Positions 38,798 to 46,589 of a stretch of DNA of 64,000 bases are shown in pieces (the first letter of the stretch is position 1; every line of letters begins with the position of its first letter). The position numbers were made by a program, and so were the translations under genes. Origin of the DNA: Pseudoalteromonas sp. A601 (GTDB taxonomy: Bacteria > Pseudomonadota > Gammaproteobacteria > Enterobacterales > Alteromonadaceae); NCBI RefSeq assembly GCF_002165575.1, contig NZ_MXQF01000011.1, forward strand, positions 1 to 64,000, given 5' to 3'. The notes beneath the pieces were generated by a model. The model had not been told where the DNA came from. It made no database searches and worked only from the letters and a program-made list of their open reading frames with translations.

Positions 38798-39430
38798 TTA
38801 GTGTAAACCACCTAAGTACTTAGACAGTACTTCAATATCTTTATCTGTTAATTTCTTCGCTACATCTTGCATCATGCCGTTTAAGTCATTATTACGGCCA
38901 CCATCGCGGAACTTTTCAAGTTGCGACTTGATATAACCTGGATGCTGGAAAGAAATCTTCGGGAACTTAGCTAAAGACGAACCATTACCGCGAGGGCCAT
39001 GGCACGATGCACATGATGGAATACCACGCTCTGCATCACCGGCTTTAAATAACATCGCACCAACTTCTGCAACATCTTTAGGTGTTGCACCCTCAGACAT
39101 ATTAAGAGATGCAAAGTAAGCAGCTAAGTCTTTCATATCCTGATCGTTAAGCGGCATAGCCATGCCACTCATCACGGGATCCATACGACCTTCTTTGCCC
39201 CCAGAAGTCATACCTAGTTTGAATTCTGTAAGCTGTTTATAAATATAGTCTGCGTGTTGACCTGCAATCTTTGGGTAGATATTAACCGGCGCATTACCGT
39301 CTGGGCCGTGACAAGCCGCACACGTTGCTGATTTTTCTTTACCTGCGTTTACATCGCCATCAAATGCTGTTGCGTTGCTTGCTGACAACGCACCAAGCAA
39401 TATAGTTAAAGATAGTGCTATTTTTTTCAT
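38798..39430 (-). CDS. Diheme cytochrome c4
   Basis: A periplasmic electron carrier, usually a donor to cbb3 or other terminal oxidases. After a signal peptide (cleavage near ATA-FDG) there are two similar class I domains, each with a CxxCH site: CAACH (37-41) and CASCH (140-144), plus Met ligand regions. Length 210 aa is typical. Its position next to engB and polA is conserved across many gammaproteobacteria. Confidence 0.94.
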   Translation of the reverse strand: MKKIALSLTILLGALSASNATAFDGDVNAGKEKSATCAACHGPDGNAPVNIYPKIAGQHADYIYKQLTEFKLGMTSGGKEGRMDPVMSGMAMPLNDQDMKDLAAYFASLNMSEGATPKDVAEVGAMLFKAGDAERGIPSCASCHGPRGNGSSLAKFPKISFQHPGYIKSQLEKFRDGGRNNDLNGMMQDVAKKLTDKDIEVLSKYLGGLH

Positions 39431-39712
39431 GGTGAATTCTCTGTTTCCGACCCTGTATCATCTACAATATGGATGTTGCGATTTATATATTCTACACGAT
39501 AATAAATTCTCTGGCACGTTTTCTACTCATATTAAACTTATAAATTATAGGGTTTTGACCTAGATTAAGCTTTGTTCATATGGTTTTAGTTTATTTAAGG
39601 TGCTTTAGTTGCCTTAAATACGCTTTTTAATGTGTTGGTAATAGTATAAAATACGCGCCCTGAGTAAACATGGTTTACTCTTTATTCATTATTATTGTAC
39701 TTAGGAAAGCCC

Positions 39713-40369
39713 GTGCTTAAATCTCGTATCAAATACAACACTGCGTCGTTCGTTACCAGCGCTCCAGATATCACTAAATTACCTGATGATACGGGAATTG
39801 AAGTTGCATTTGCTGGTCGTTCTAATGCTGGTAAATCAAGTGCGCTAAATGCACTTACTGATCAAAAACTTGCCCGTACAAGTAAAACGCCTGGGCGAAC
39901 ACAGCTTATCAATACGTTTGAATTAGCAAACGTTGATAATATGCGTTTAATAGATTTACCGGGTTACGGTTTCGCTAAAGTGCCTATCGAAATGAAGAAG
40001 AAATGGCAAAAGTCGCTCGGTGAATACCTACAAAAACGTCAAAGCTTAAAAGGCATCGTGGTGTTAATGGATATCCGCCACCCCTTAAAAGACTTAGATT
40101 TAGACTTAATTAATTGGGCAATAGGCAGTGAGATCCCTGTTTTAGCACTATTAACTAAAGCCGATAAGCTCAAGCAAGGTGCACGCAAAGCACAAGTACT
40201 TCAAGTTCGTCGTGAGTTAAGCAGTTTGGAAGGTGATATTACCGTTCATGCGTTTTCATCACTTAAAGGAACGGGTTTACCTGAGCTGGCGAAAAAACTT
40301 GATGAATGGTACTTAGGACCAATCGTTGCAGTACCGCCTACAGAGCAAACGCCTGAATCAGACGCTTAA
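39713..40369 (+). CDS. engB: Ribosome biogenesis GTP-binding protein EngB (YihA/YsxC)
   Basis: A small GTPase needed for assembly of the large ribosomal subunit. G1 is GRSNAGKSS (35-43), G3 [10 protein letters not shown]4 TKADK. Start is the GTG at 39713 with AGGA 8 bases upstream; the upstream in-frame TTG would add six residues absent from homologs. 218 aa. Divergent from cytochrome c4. Confidence 0.95.
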   Translation: MLKSRIKYNTASFVTSAPDITKLPDDTGIEVAFAGRSNAGKSSALNALTDQKLARTSKTPGRTQLINTFELANVDNMRLIDLPGYGFAKVPIEMKKKWQKSLGEYLQKRQSLKGIVVLMDIRHPLKDLDLDLINWAIGSEIPVLALLTKADKLKQGARKAQVLQVRRELSSLEGDITVHAFSSLKGTGLPELAKKLDEWYLGPIVAVPPTEQTPESDA

Positions 40370-40375
40370 TAGCTG

Positions 40376-40894
40376 TTATAAATAAAACCGCTGCGTTGCA
40401 GATTGAACAAAATAGCCTTGCTCATCAGCTTGAGCTATTTGTTCAGCCCACTGATAAAACACATTTCGTGCAACTCTGGCGCTACAACCATGAGGTAATT
40501 GTAAGTAAGGTATTGCTGTTCCTTGATAGTCTTGCATGTACAAAAACTGCTTTTTCGTTACTAACCACACCCGATCAATATTATCGATACAACACAGTAC
40601 GTCGCCTTGTGCTGTTTGCTCATAACGCCAATTAACTATAACAAATGGTGCGTCAGCAACGGTGATCGCTATTTTCTCTACTGGCGTTTTTAAATAATAC
40701 GTATCTTGTTCTTTGCATAATACTGACGCAAACAACTTAACCATAGCGATACGAGATATTTCACTACCTTGATAATGCCATTTGCCGTTGTTATCAATAA
40801 CAATTGGCAACGTACCACACTCGGTAGGTTGCCACTGTTCAAAGGGTTTACTTGGCTGTGACAAACTCGCCGCCAGCTCAGAAACCGATAACAT
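40376..40894 (-). CDS. DUF1285 family protein
   Basis: The 172-aa soluble protein shows the DUF1285 pattern LPIVIDNNGKWHYQGSEISR, VKLFASVL and YYLKTPVEK. Function unknown. Its ATG overlaps the stop of the YceI-like gene by one base, so the two form an operon. It converges on engB with only 6 bases between stops and no clear terminator. Confidence 0.82.
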   Translation of the reverse strand: MLSVSELAASLSQPSKPFEQWQPTECGTLPIVIDNNGKWHYQGSEISRIAMVKLFASVLCKEQDTYYLKTPVEKIAITVADAPFVIVNWRYEQTAQGDVLCCIDNIDRVWLVTKKQFLYMQDYQGTAIPYLQLPHGCSARVARNVFYQWAEQIAQADEQGYFVQSATQRFYL

Positions 40895-41481
40895 TACTTA
40901 TCTTTGCTCAAAGTCAGCGAATAACTAACAGGCACAGCCGTCGCAATAGCTGATAATCCAGCTAATTTTTGTAATTGCGCAATACCACCTGTCACTGCAA
41001 AATCAGCTGCGTTAATAATAATAGGCGATACAGATGACACAGTTACGTCACCTTCTGGCGACATATTAGCAAGCACATCAGTGGTGATTTCTTTTGTTTG
41101 GCCATGAAAAGCAAGCTGTGCTTTTATACCTTTTAAAATATGCTGGCCTGGGATAATAGTCGTTAAGTGCTTGCTTAAATCTGCTGTTAACGTAGCCGCA
41201 GGAAACTTAACCGTTTCAAATAGTAACTTAGTCATTCGTTCATTGCGGATAGGGATCATTGTTTCAACAGATGACAAGTCAATATCGATTTTAAACATAC
41301 CCTGCTCAGTTAGACTCCCTGACAACGCCTTAAAATGGTGCACTTCAGCAACACTGTTATTTTTAATCGAAACAAAGCTCACCTTGCTTTGCTCATTATT
41401 TAACTGCCAATCAGCAAACGCTACGTTACTTGCTAATAAACTTGCTAACGAAAAACCTAAAACAGCGATTGATTTAATCAC
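40894..41481 (-). CDS. YceI-like periplasmic lipid-binding protein
   Basis: A 195-aa protein with a signal peptide (cleavage after AFA) and a lipocalin-like YceI domain: DWQLNNEQSKVSFVSIKNN, IDIDLSSVETMIPIRNERM. YceI homologs bind polyisoprenoids such as ubiquinone precursors. The ligand here is unknown. First gene of a two-gene operon with the DUF1285 gene. Confidence 0.88.
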   Translation of the reverse strand: MIKSIAVLGFSLASLLASNVAFADWQLNNEQSKVSFVSIKNNSVAEVHHFKALSGSLTEQGMFKIDIDLSSVETMIPIRNERMTKLLFETVKFPAATLTADLSKHLTTIIPGQHILKGIKAQLAFHGQTKEITTDVLANMSPEGDVTVSSVSPIIINAADFAVTGGIAQLQKLAGLSAIATAVPVSYSLTLSKDK

Positions 41482-41590
41482 GACGCAATCCTTTCAAAAT
41501 GAAAATGAGATTCAATGGTATCACCTCAACTGTGAAGTGCAATAAATAGAAGTGGGCTCAAGTTAGGTTGTTTTATAAGATAACAGAAGA

Positions 41591-41703
41591 AAAAACGGCC
41601 CAACAAATAAATGCAGGGCCGGTATAGCAAACTGGGGAGAAGCTATCAATAAGTTGCACCCTTTCGAGTGCATCATCAACAGGATGTCCTACAGGATGAG
41701 GAC
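41591..41703 (-). ncRNA. Candidate small RNA gene downstream of polA
   Basis: On the minus strand a -10 TAAAGT (41716-41711) with a GC-rich discriminator leads to a start near 41703. The transcript has hairpin GTCCT/AGGAC (41703-41686), hairpin TGCACTC-GAAA-GGGTGCA (41672-41655), an unpaired pyrimidine-rich stretch (CTTCTCCCC) and a terminator CGGCCC/GGGCCG (41621-41596) followed by TTTTTT. The middle hairpin contains a pair that works only as U-G on the minus strand, favouring that orientation. Length about 113 nt and position match Spot 42 (spf), but I see no sequence similarity to it. No open frame is evident. Confidence 0.55.
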
Positions 41704-41823
41704 GGCGCGGACTTTACCAAAATCAGCCCTAAAAATAAATTAAAAACCCTCTATTTTGGTTCGATTTAATGAACAAATAACGCTTGAACACATATTGTTC
41801 GATAAATTTACCTTTTAGTTACA

Positions 41824-41849
41824 ATAAAAGCGCCCTCGGGCGCTTTTAT
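41824..41849 (-). terminator. polA terminator
   Basis: ATAAAAGCGCC - CTCG - GGCGCTTTTAT, 35 bases after the polA stop, with T-rich flank in both directions. Confidence 0.85.
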
Positions 41850-41883
41850 CTTAATATAATGTATTAACCTAAGCTTTAGCGCA

Positions 41884-44619
41884 CTAGTGCGCTTGCTCCC
41901 AGTTATCACCGCTGTCAGCTTCAACAATTAGCGGTACATCTAATTGAGCAGCCTGTGACATTAACTGGCAAATTTCTGCGGTATATTGCTTGGTACAATC
42001 TGCTTTGATCTCAAAGACTAATTCATCGTGTACTTGCATCAGTAATTTAACGGTATCAGGCGCTTGCTCAGCGACCCACTTATGCACTGTAAGCATGGCC
42101 TTTTTAATAATATCTGCCGCTGTTCCTTGCATTGGCGCATTGATAGCTGCACGTTCTGCACCTTTGCGGCGTGCGCCATTTCGCGCGTTGATCTCAGGCA
42201 GGTGTAAACGTCGCCCGAAAATAGTTTCAACGTAGCCGTTTTCTGCAGCTTTTTCGCGAGTTGATTCCATATAGTCTAAAACACCAGGAAAACGCTCAAA
42301 GTACTTATCAATATAATGTTGTGCTTCATGGCGTGGCACATCAAGTTGACGCGCTAAGCCAAATGCCGACATACCATAAATTAAACCAAAGTTAACTGCT
42401 TTAGCCTTACGGCGCATATCGGTGGTTACATCTTCTAACTCAACCCCAAAGACTTCTGCGGCTGTTGCACTGTGTACATCTAGGCCATTAGCAAAAGCAT
42501 TTAGTAAGCCCTTATCTTGTGATAAATGCGCCATAATACGCAGTTCAATTTGGCTGTAATCGGCAGCAACAATTTTATAGCCATCTGCTGCGACAAATGC
42601 TTCACGAATGCGACGTCCTTCTTCTGAACGAATTGGGATATTCTGTAAGTTAGGATCGGTTGAACTTAAGCGTCCTGTTGCCGTTACCGCTTGATGATAA
42701 GAGGTATGCACACGGTTAGTTTGCTCATTAACCATTAATGGTAGCTTATCGGTGTAAGTAGATTTAAGTTTTGATAGTCCGCGATGTTCAATAATTACTT
42801 TTGGTAGCGGGTAATCATGAGCAAGCTCTTGCAGCACTTCTTCTGCAGTTGACGGTGCGCCTTTTGGCGTTTTTTTAATAATTGGTAGCTCAAGTTTTTC
42901 AAACAACAATACTTGCAACTGCTTGGGCGAGCTTAAATTGAATGGTTCGCCGGCAATCTCAAAGGCTTCTTTTTCAAGCTCAAGTAAACGCTCGCCTAAA
43001 CGTTGGCTGTGCGCAGCCAGCATTTTACTGTCAATCGCAACACCGGTGCGTTCAATATCAGATATAACACTAACAAGCGGTAGTTCGATTTCTTCAAATA
43101 CTGATTTTAACTTTTCATCAGCTTCAATTTTTGGCCATAATACTTGGTGTAAACGCAGCGTAATATCTGCATCTTCCGCGGCATATGGCGCGGCTTTATC
43201 CAGCTCAATTTGGTTAAAGGTTAATTGCTTTTTACCTTTACCGGCAATCTCTTCAAAGCTAATGTTCTTATGGCCTAAATATTTAAGTGCCAATGAATCC
43301 ATATCATGGCGAGTCCCCACACTATTAAAGACATACGACTCAAGCATAGTGTCAAACTTAATACCCTTTAGCTCAAAACCCGCATTAGCTAATACGCTTT
43401 TATCATATTTAAGATTTTGCCCGACTTTGGCTTTATTTTTATCAGCCAAAATAGGACCAATCTTAGCCATTACCGTATCTAAGCTTAATTGCTCAGGGGC
43501 ACCCGGATAATCATGAGCCACAGGTAAATAAACTGCTTCTCCGGCTTTTACCGCAAAGCTCATACCAACCAATTGCGCTTGCATGTAATCTAGACTGGTT
43601 GTTTCTGTATCAAAGGCAAATAATTGGGCTGCATTTAATTGCTCAACTAATGTGTCGAGTTGCTGCTCAGTTAAAATGGTTTCGTAGTGCGCATCATCCA
43701 CTTTAGGTAATTCATTTGCTTCACTTGGCACTGCAAGATGCGTATCTGTATCTTTAGGGTTATCTAATAATTCGGCTAACCAACGGCGGAACTCACATTC
43801 ACCATATAATGCAATTAACTCATCTTTATTTGGCTCTTGTAATTTAAATGTATCGAGATCGGATTCAACTTCAACATCACATTTTATAGTTGCCAATTCA
43901 TAACTCAATGGTAAATGATCAATTGCGGCCGCTAGCTTTTCACCAATCTTACCTTTGATTTCACTGGCGTGATCTAGCACACCTTGTAATGATCCGTATT
44001 TTTGCAGCCACTTAACCGCAGTTTTTGGACCACAACCGTCTACGCCAGGGATGTTGTCTACTTTATCACCCATTAAGGCTAAGTAGTCGATAATAAGCTC
44101 TGGGCCAACACCAAACTTTTCAACCACAGTAACCGGATCTGAAATGCTATCGGTCATGGTATTGATCAAAGTAACATGCTCGTTTACTAGCTGAGCCATG
44201 TCTTTATCACCTGTCGATACTAATACATGACGCTTTTGCTCTGTAGCGATACGTGCGAAAGTCCCGATTACATCATCAGCTTCAACACCTTCAATACTGA
44301 TCAGCGGAAATCCCATCGCTTTAATAATACTGTGTAATGGCGCTATTTGCGTACGCAGATCATCCGGCATAGGGGGACGATTAGCTTTATATTCGCTATA
44401 CATATCATTTCTGAATGTTTTACCCTTGGCATCAAATACCACCACCATATGAGATGGATCATATTGTTTGATCAAGCTTTTGAGCATATTTACCACACCA
44501 TAAATGGCACCCGTCGCCTCGCCCTTAGAGTTAGTTAAATGTGGTGGCGAATGATACGCACGAAATAAGTATGAAGAGCCATCAACTAAGATAAGTGGAT
44601 TTTCGGGGATCTGAGCCAT
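41884..44619 (-). CDS. polA: DNA polymerase I
   Basis: Pol I removes RNA primers and fills gaps. All three domains look intact: 5'-3' exonuclease ([15 protein letters not shown] at the start), 3'-5' exonuclease with [11 protein letters not shown], and polymerase with [15 protein letters not shown], the O-helix region [14 protein letters not shown] and [10 protein letters not shown]. The ATG at 44619 ([11 protein letters not shown]) matches the E. coli start; an upstream in-frame ATG at 44679 would add 20 unrelated residues. 911 aa. Confidence 0.97.
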   Translation of the reverse strand: MAQIPENPLILVDGSSYLFRAYHSPPHLTNSKGEATGAIYGVVNMLKSLIKQYDPSHMVVVFDAKGKTFRNDMYSEYKANRPPMPDDLRTQIAPLHSIIKAMGFPLISIEGVEADDVIGTFARIATEQKRHVLVSTGDKDMAQLVNEHVTLINTMTDSISDPVTVVEKFGVGPELIIDYLALMGDKVDNIPGVDGCGPKTAVKWLQKYGSLQGVLDHASEIKGKIGEKLAAAIDHLPLSYELATIKCDVEVESDLDTFKLQEPNKDELIALYGECEFRRWLAELLDNPKDTDTHLAVPSEANELPKVDDAHYETILTEQQLDTLVEQLNAAQLFAFDTETTSLDYMQAQLVGMSFAVKAGEAVYLPVAHDYPGAPEQLSLDTVMAKIGPILADKNKAKVGQNLKYDKSVLANAGFELKGIKFDTMLESYVFNSVGTRHDMDSLALKYLGHKNISFEEIAGKGKKQLTFNQIELDKAAPYAAEDADITLRLHQVLWPKIEADEKLKSVFEEIELPLVSVISDIERTGVAIDSKMLAAHSQRLGERLLELEKEAFEIAGEPFNLSSPKQLQVLLFEKLELPIIKKTPKGAPSTAEEVLQELAHDYPLPKVIIEHRGLSKLKSTYTDKLPLMVNEQTNRVHTSYHQAVTATGRLSSTDPNLQNIPIRSEEGRRIREAFVAADGYKIVAADYSQIELRIMAHLSQDKGLLNAFANGLDVHSATAAEVFGVELEDVTTDMRRKAKAVNFGLIYGMSAFGLARQLDVPRHEAQHYIDKYFERFPGVLDYMESTREKAAENGYVETIFGRRLHLPEINARNGARRKGAERAAINAPMQGTAADIIKKAMLTVHKWVAEQAPDTVKLLMQVHDELVFEIKADCTKQYTAEICQLMSQAAQLDVPLIVEADSGDNWEQAH

Positions 44620-44731
44620 GATGTAATTGGATCCTAAATGAGATGAAACGAAATAATTATAAGCATGCCACAAGGACACGCATAAAACGACTTGAATTAG
44701 GTTATGTTTAAGGCTTTAAATAATAGCAAGC

Positions 44732-44752
44732 TGTGGATAACTTTGTAGATAA
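44732..44752. promoter_or_regulatory. Pair of DnaA boxes upstream of polA
   Basis: TGTGGATAA (44732-44740) is a perfect DnaA box. TGTAGATAA (44744-44752) is a one-mismatch copy in the same orientation, 12 bases away. They lie 113-133 bases upstream of the polA ATG. Confidence 0.6.
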
Positions 44753-45170
44753 CAAACACAGTCAATTCTTCCAAAGCAGCAAAAAGCACTTAGAAAAATT
44801 ATAACCAGTTGATTTATATAAAAAGATAATACGACGTTCTTTTTTTATTTTTTTTAGGCCAATGTGGAAAAGCAATTTTTTTATTTACTTCCCTTGTACT
44901 TGTCTAATATATGGCCTTTTCGTGTAACCTAGCAAACGGTTATTTTTTACCCTTCTAAATAACCGGACGAGCATTCTACCATAATGGATCAAAGATCATA
45001 GTGATCCTTTATAATTTTTTCCTCTTTAGTGACTTTAAAAAAAGCATATACCGCGATTTCACTTTGCTACACTGGTATTTGGAATAAATTTATTTTTATA
45101 ATTCGCTGATCTCTATTTTGACTCTGCTGCATGCTAGACTAATCGTATCAACTTCAAGGAGATCTTCATT
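44753..45170. other. Intergenic region between polA and elbB
   Basis: No gene is visible. Two hairpins on the plus strand, CGGTTATTT/AAATAACCG (44937-44965) and GGATCA/TGATCC (44986-45007), the second followed by a T-rich stretch, could belong to an untranslated RNA or an elbB leader. Confidence 0.4.
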
Positions 45171-45821
45171 ATGAAAAAAATTGCTGTAATTTTAGCTGGT
45201 TGTGGTGTTTATGATGGTGCAGAAATAAACGAAGCAGTACTTACATTACTCCATATAGCCAAAGCCAATGCAAGCTATCAATGTTTTGCCCCAGACATAG
45301 AACAACTACATACAATTAATCACCTCACAGGCGAGCCAATCACGCCAAATCGAAATGTATTAGTCGAAGCCTCTCGTATCGCCCGTGGTGATATTAAACC
45401 AGTAACCGAGCTCAATGCAGATAACTTTGATGCACTGATCGTTCCTGGCGGCTTTGGTGCAGCAAAAAACTTGTGTAATTTTGCAATTAAAGGCGCTGAG
45501 GCACAAATGAATACTGAGGTAATGCAGGCTTGCAAACAGTTTGCTGACATGGCTAAACCTGCTGGTTATATGTGTATAGCACCAGCAATGATCCCACTGA
45601 TCTATCAAGCAGGTGTAAAAACCACCATTGGTAATGATGCTGACACAGCATCAACTATTAACACCTTAGGCGCTAAACACATCAACTGCTCTGTGGATGA
45701 GATTGTTATTGATGAACAACATAAAGTAGTTACAACGCCTGCGTATATGCTTGCGCAATCTATATTAGATGCCGATGCAGGTATTGAAAAGCTTGTCAAA
45801 GCAGTCATTAAAATGTGTTAA
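45171..45821 (+). CDS. elbB: Isoprenoid biosynthesis glyoxalase ElbB
   Basis: A DJ-1/PfpI-fold protein (216 aa). It starts MKKIAVILAGCGVYDGAEI, with the family Glu and the nucleophile-type Cys in GYMCIAPAM. E. coli ElbB has glyoxalase activity and is linked genetically to isoprenoid synthesis. AAGGAG lies 8 bases before the ATG. A strong terminator follows. Confidence 0.93.
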   Translation: MKKIAVILAGCGVYDGAEINEAVLTLLHIAKANASYQCFAPDIEQLHTINHLTGEPITPNRNVLVEASRIARGDIKPVTELNADNFDALIVPGGFGAAKNLCNFAIKGAEAQMNTEVMQACKQFADMAKPAGYMCIAPAMIPLIYQAGVKTTIGNDADTASTINTLGAKHINCSVDEIVIDEQHKVVTTPAYMLAQSILDADAGIEKLVKAVIKMC

Positions 45822-45850
45822 GCCATTAGTGAACAATGAGAGAATTTTAT

Positions 45851-45890
45851 AACGACATTTTTTGCGCTAACGCAAAAAATGTCGTTTTTT
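45851..45890 (+). terminator. elbB terminator
   Basis: AACGACATTTTTTGCG - CTAA - CGCAAAAAATGTCGTT is a perfect 16-bp stem followed by T residues, 30 bases after elbB. Confidence 0.92.
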
Positions 45891-45936
45891 CAAAATAAAA
45901 ACAGCTTGCAGCGTTTTATAAATTGCAGCTAAGCGT

Positions 45937-45978
45937 TATAATCGTTCTAAATTCCGTCATCTATCGTGATTGATCACG
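45937..45978 (+). promoter_or_regulatory. Cytochrome c5 promoter region with palindrome
   Basis: A perfect -10 TATAAT lies at 45937-45942. Downstream, CGTGAT-TG-ATCACG (45965-45978) is a perfect palindrome, probably in the leader, 25 bases before the ATG. Its spacing fits neither CRP nor FNR consensus exactly. Confidence 0.4.
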
Positions 45979-46003
45979 TTCAAATCGAAGTGAGCAAGGC
46001 AAA

Positions 46004-46396
46004 ATGAAAAAACTATCAGCAGCATTATTATTGCTAGCAACCACCGCATACGCACAACCATATGATAACTCTATGACTGAAGATGCGATCAAAAAACGTA
46101 TCGCACCTATCGGTGCCGTTTACTTTGAAGGCGATAAAGCAGCAGTTGCTGAAGTGCCAACAGGTCCTCGTTCTGGTGAACAAGTCTATCAAGCTGCATG
46201 TTTTGCATGCCATGGCACAGGTGCACTAGGCGCGCCAAAATCAGCTGAGGATTGGGCGCCTCGTTTAGCTAAGGGTGCTGAGACTCTGTTAAATCATGCA
46301 ATTAACGGCTTTAATGCAATGCCCCCTAAAGGTACTTGTATGGATTGTTCTGATGATGAATTACAAGCTGCCATTGATTTCATGTCTAAAAAGTAA
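46004..46396 (+). CDS. Cytochrome c5-type monoheme protein
   Basis: A 130-aa periplasmic electron carrier. Signal peptide (cleavage after AYA), heme site CFACH (66-70), Met106 in NAMPP as likely axial ligand, and the extra Cys pair CMDC (112-115) that forms the disulfide characteristic of c5. AGCAAGG lies close to the ATG. Partner enzymes are not in the neighbourhood. Confidence 0.92.
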   Translation: MKKLSAALLLLATTAYAQPYDNSMTEDAIKKRIAPIGAVYFEGDKAAVAEVPTGPRSGEQVYQAACFACHGTGALGAPKSAEDWAPRLAKGAETLLNHAINGFNAMPPKGTCMDCSDDELQAAIDFMSKK

Positions 46397-46420
46397 TACT
46401 TAATTATTTATTTTAAATTC

Positions 46421-46448
46421 AAAAGGCTGGTTTTTACCAGCCTTTTTT
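46421..46448 (+). terminator. Cytochrome c5 terminator
   Basis: AAAAGGCTGG - loop - CCAGCCTTTT followed by more T, 25 bases after the stop. Confidence 0.9.
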
Positions 46449-46589
46449 GTTAGATAAACTATAAATATTAATATTTTATAATGAATTATTATTATCTTCT
46501 TCTAATACTATTATCTACTTGACGATTAACCTAAAAAATGAAAATATGAGTGTAATAATTATACAATAAAAACAGTCGGTTTAACGTCA

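Larger units (their letters stand above)
41482..41883. other. 402-base region between the YceI-like gene and polA
   Basis: It holds the YceI promoter, a candidate small RNA gene on the minus strand (41591-41703) with its own promoter and terminator, and the polA terminator (41824-41849). Confidence 0.7.

Noticed and set aside
39695..39712. TTG start for engB
   Set aside because: It overlaps the natural Shine-Dalgarno sequence; the GTG at 39713 is correctly spaced and matches homolog length.
41591..41703. Annotating this region as Spot 42 itself
   Set aside because: Position and size fit, but I see none of the recognisable Spot 42 sequence; calling it spf would over-state the evidence.
42923..43510. 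195-codon open frame antisense to polA
   Set aside because: Lies entirely within polA, has no ribosome binding site or family resemblance, and is rich in Ser as expected from reversed coding sequence.
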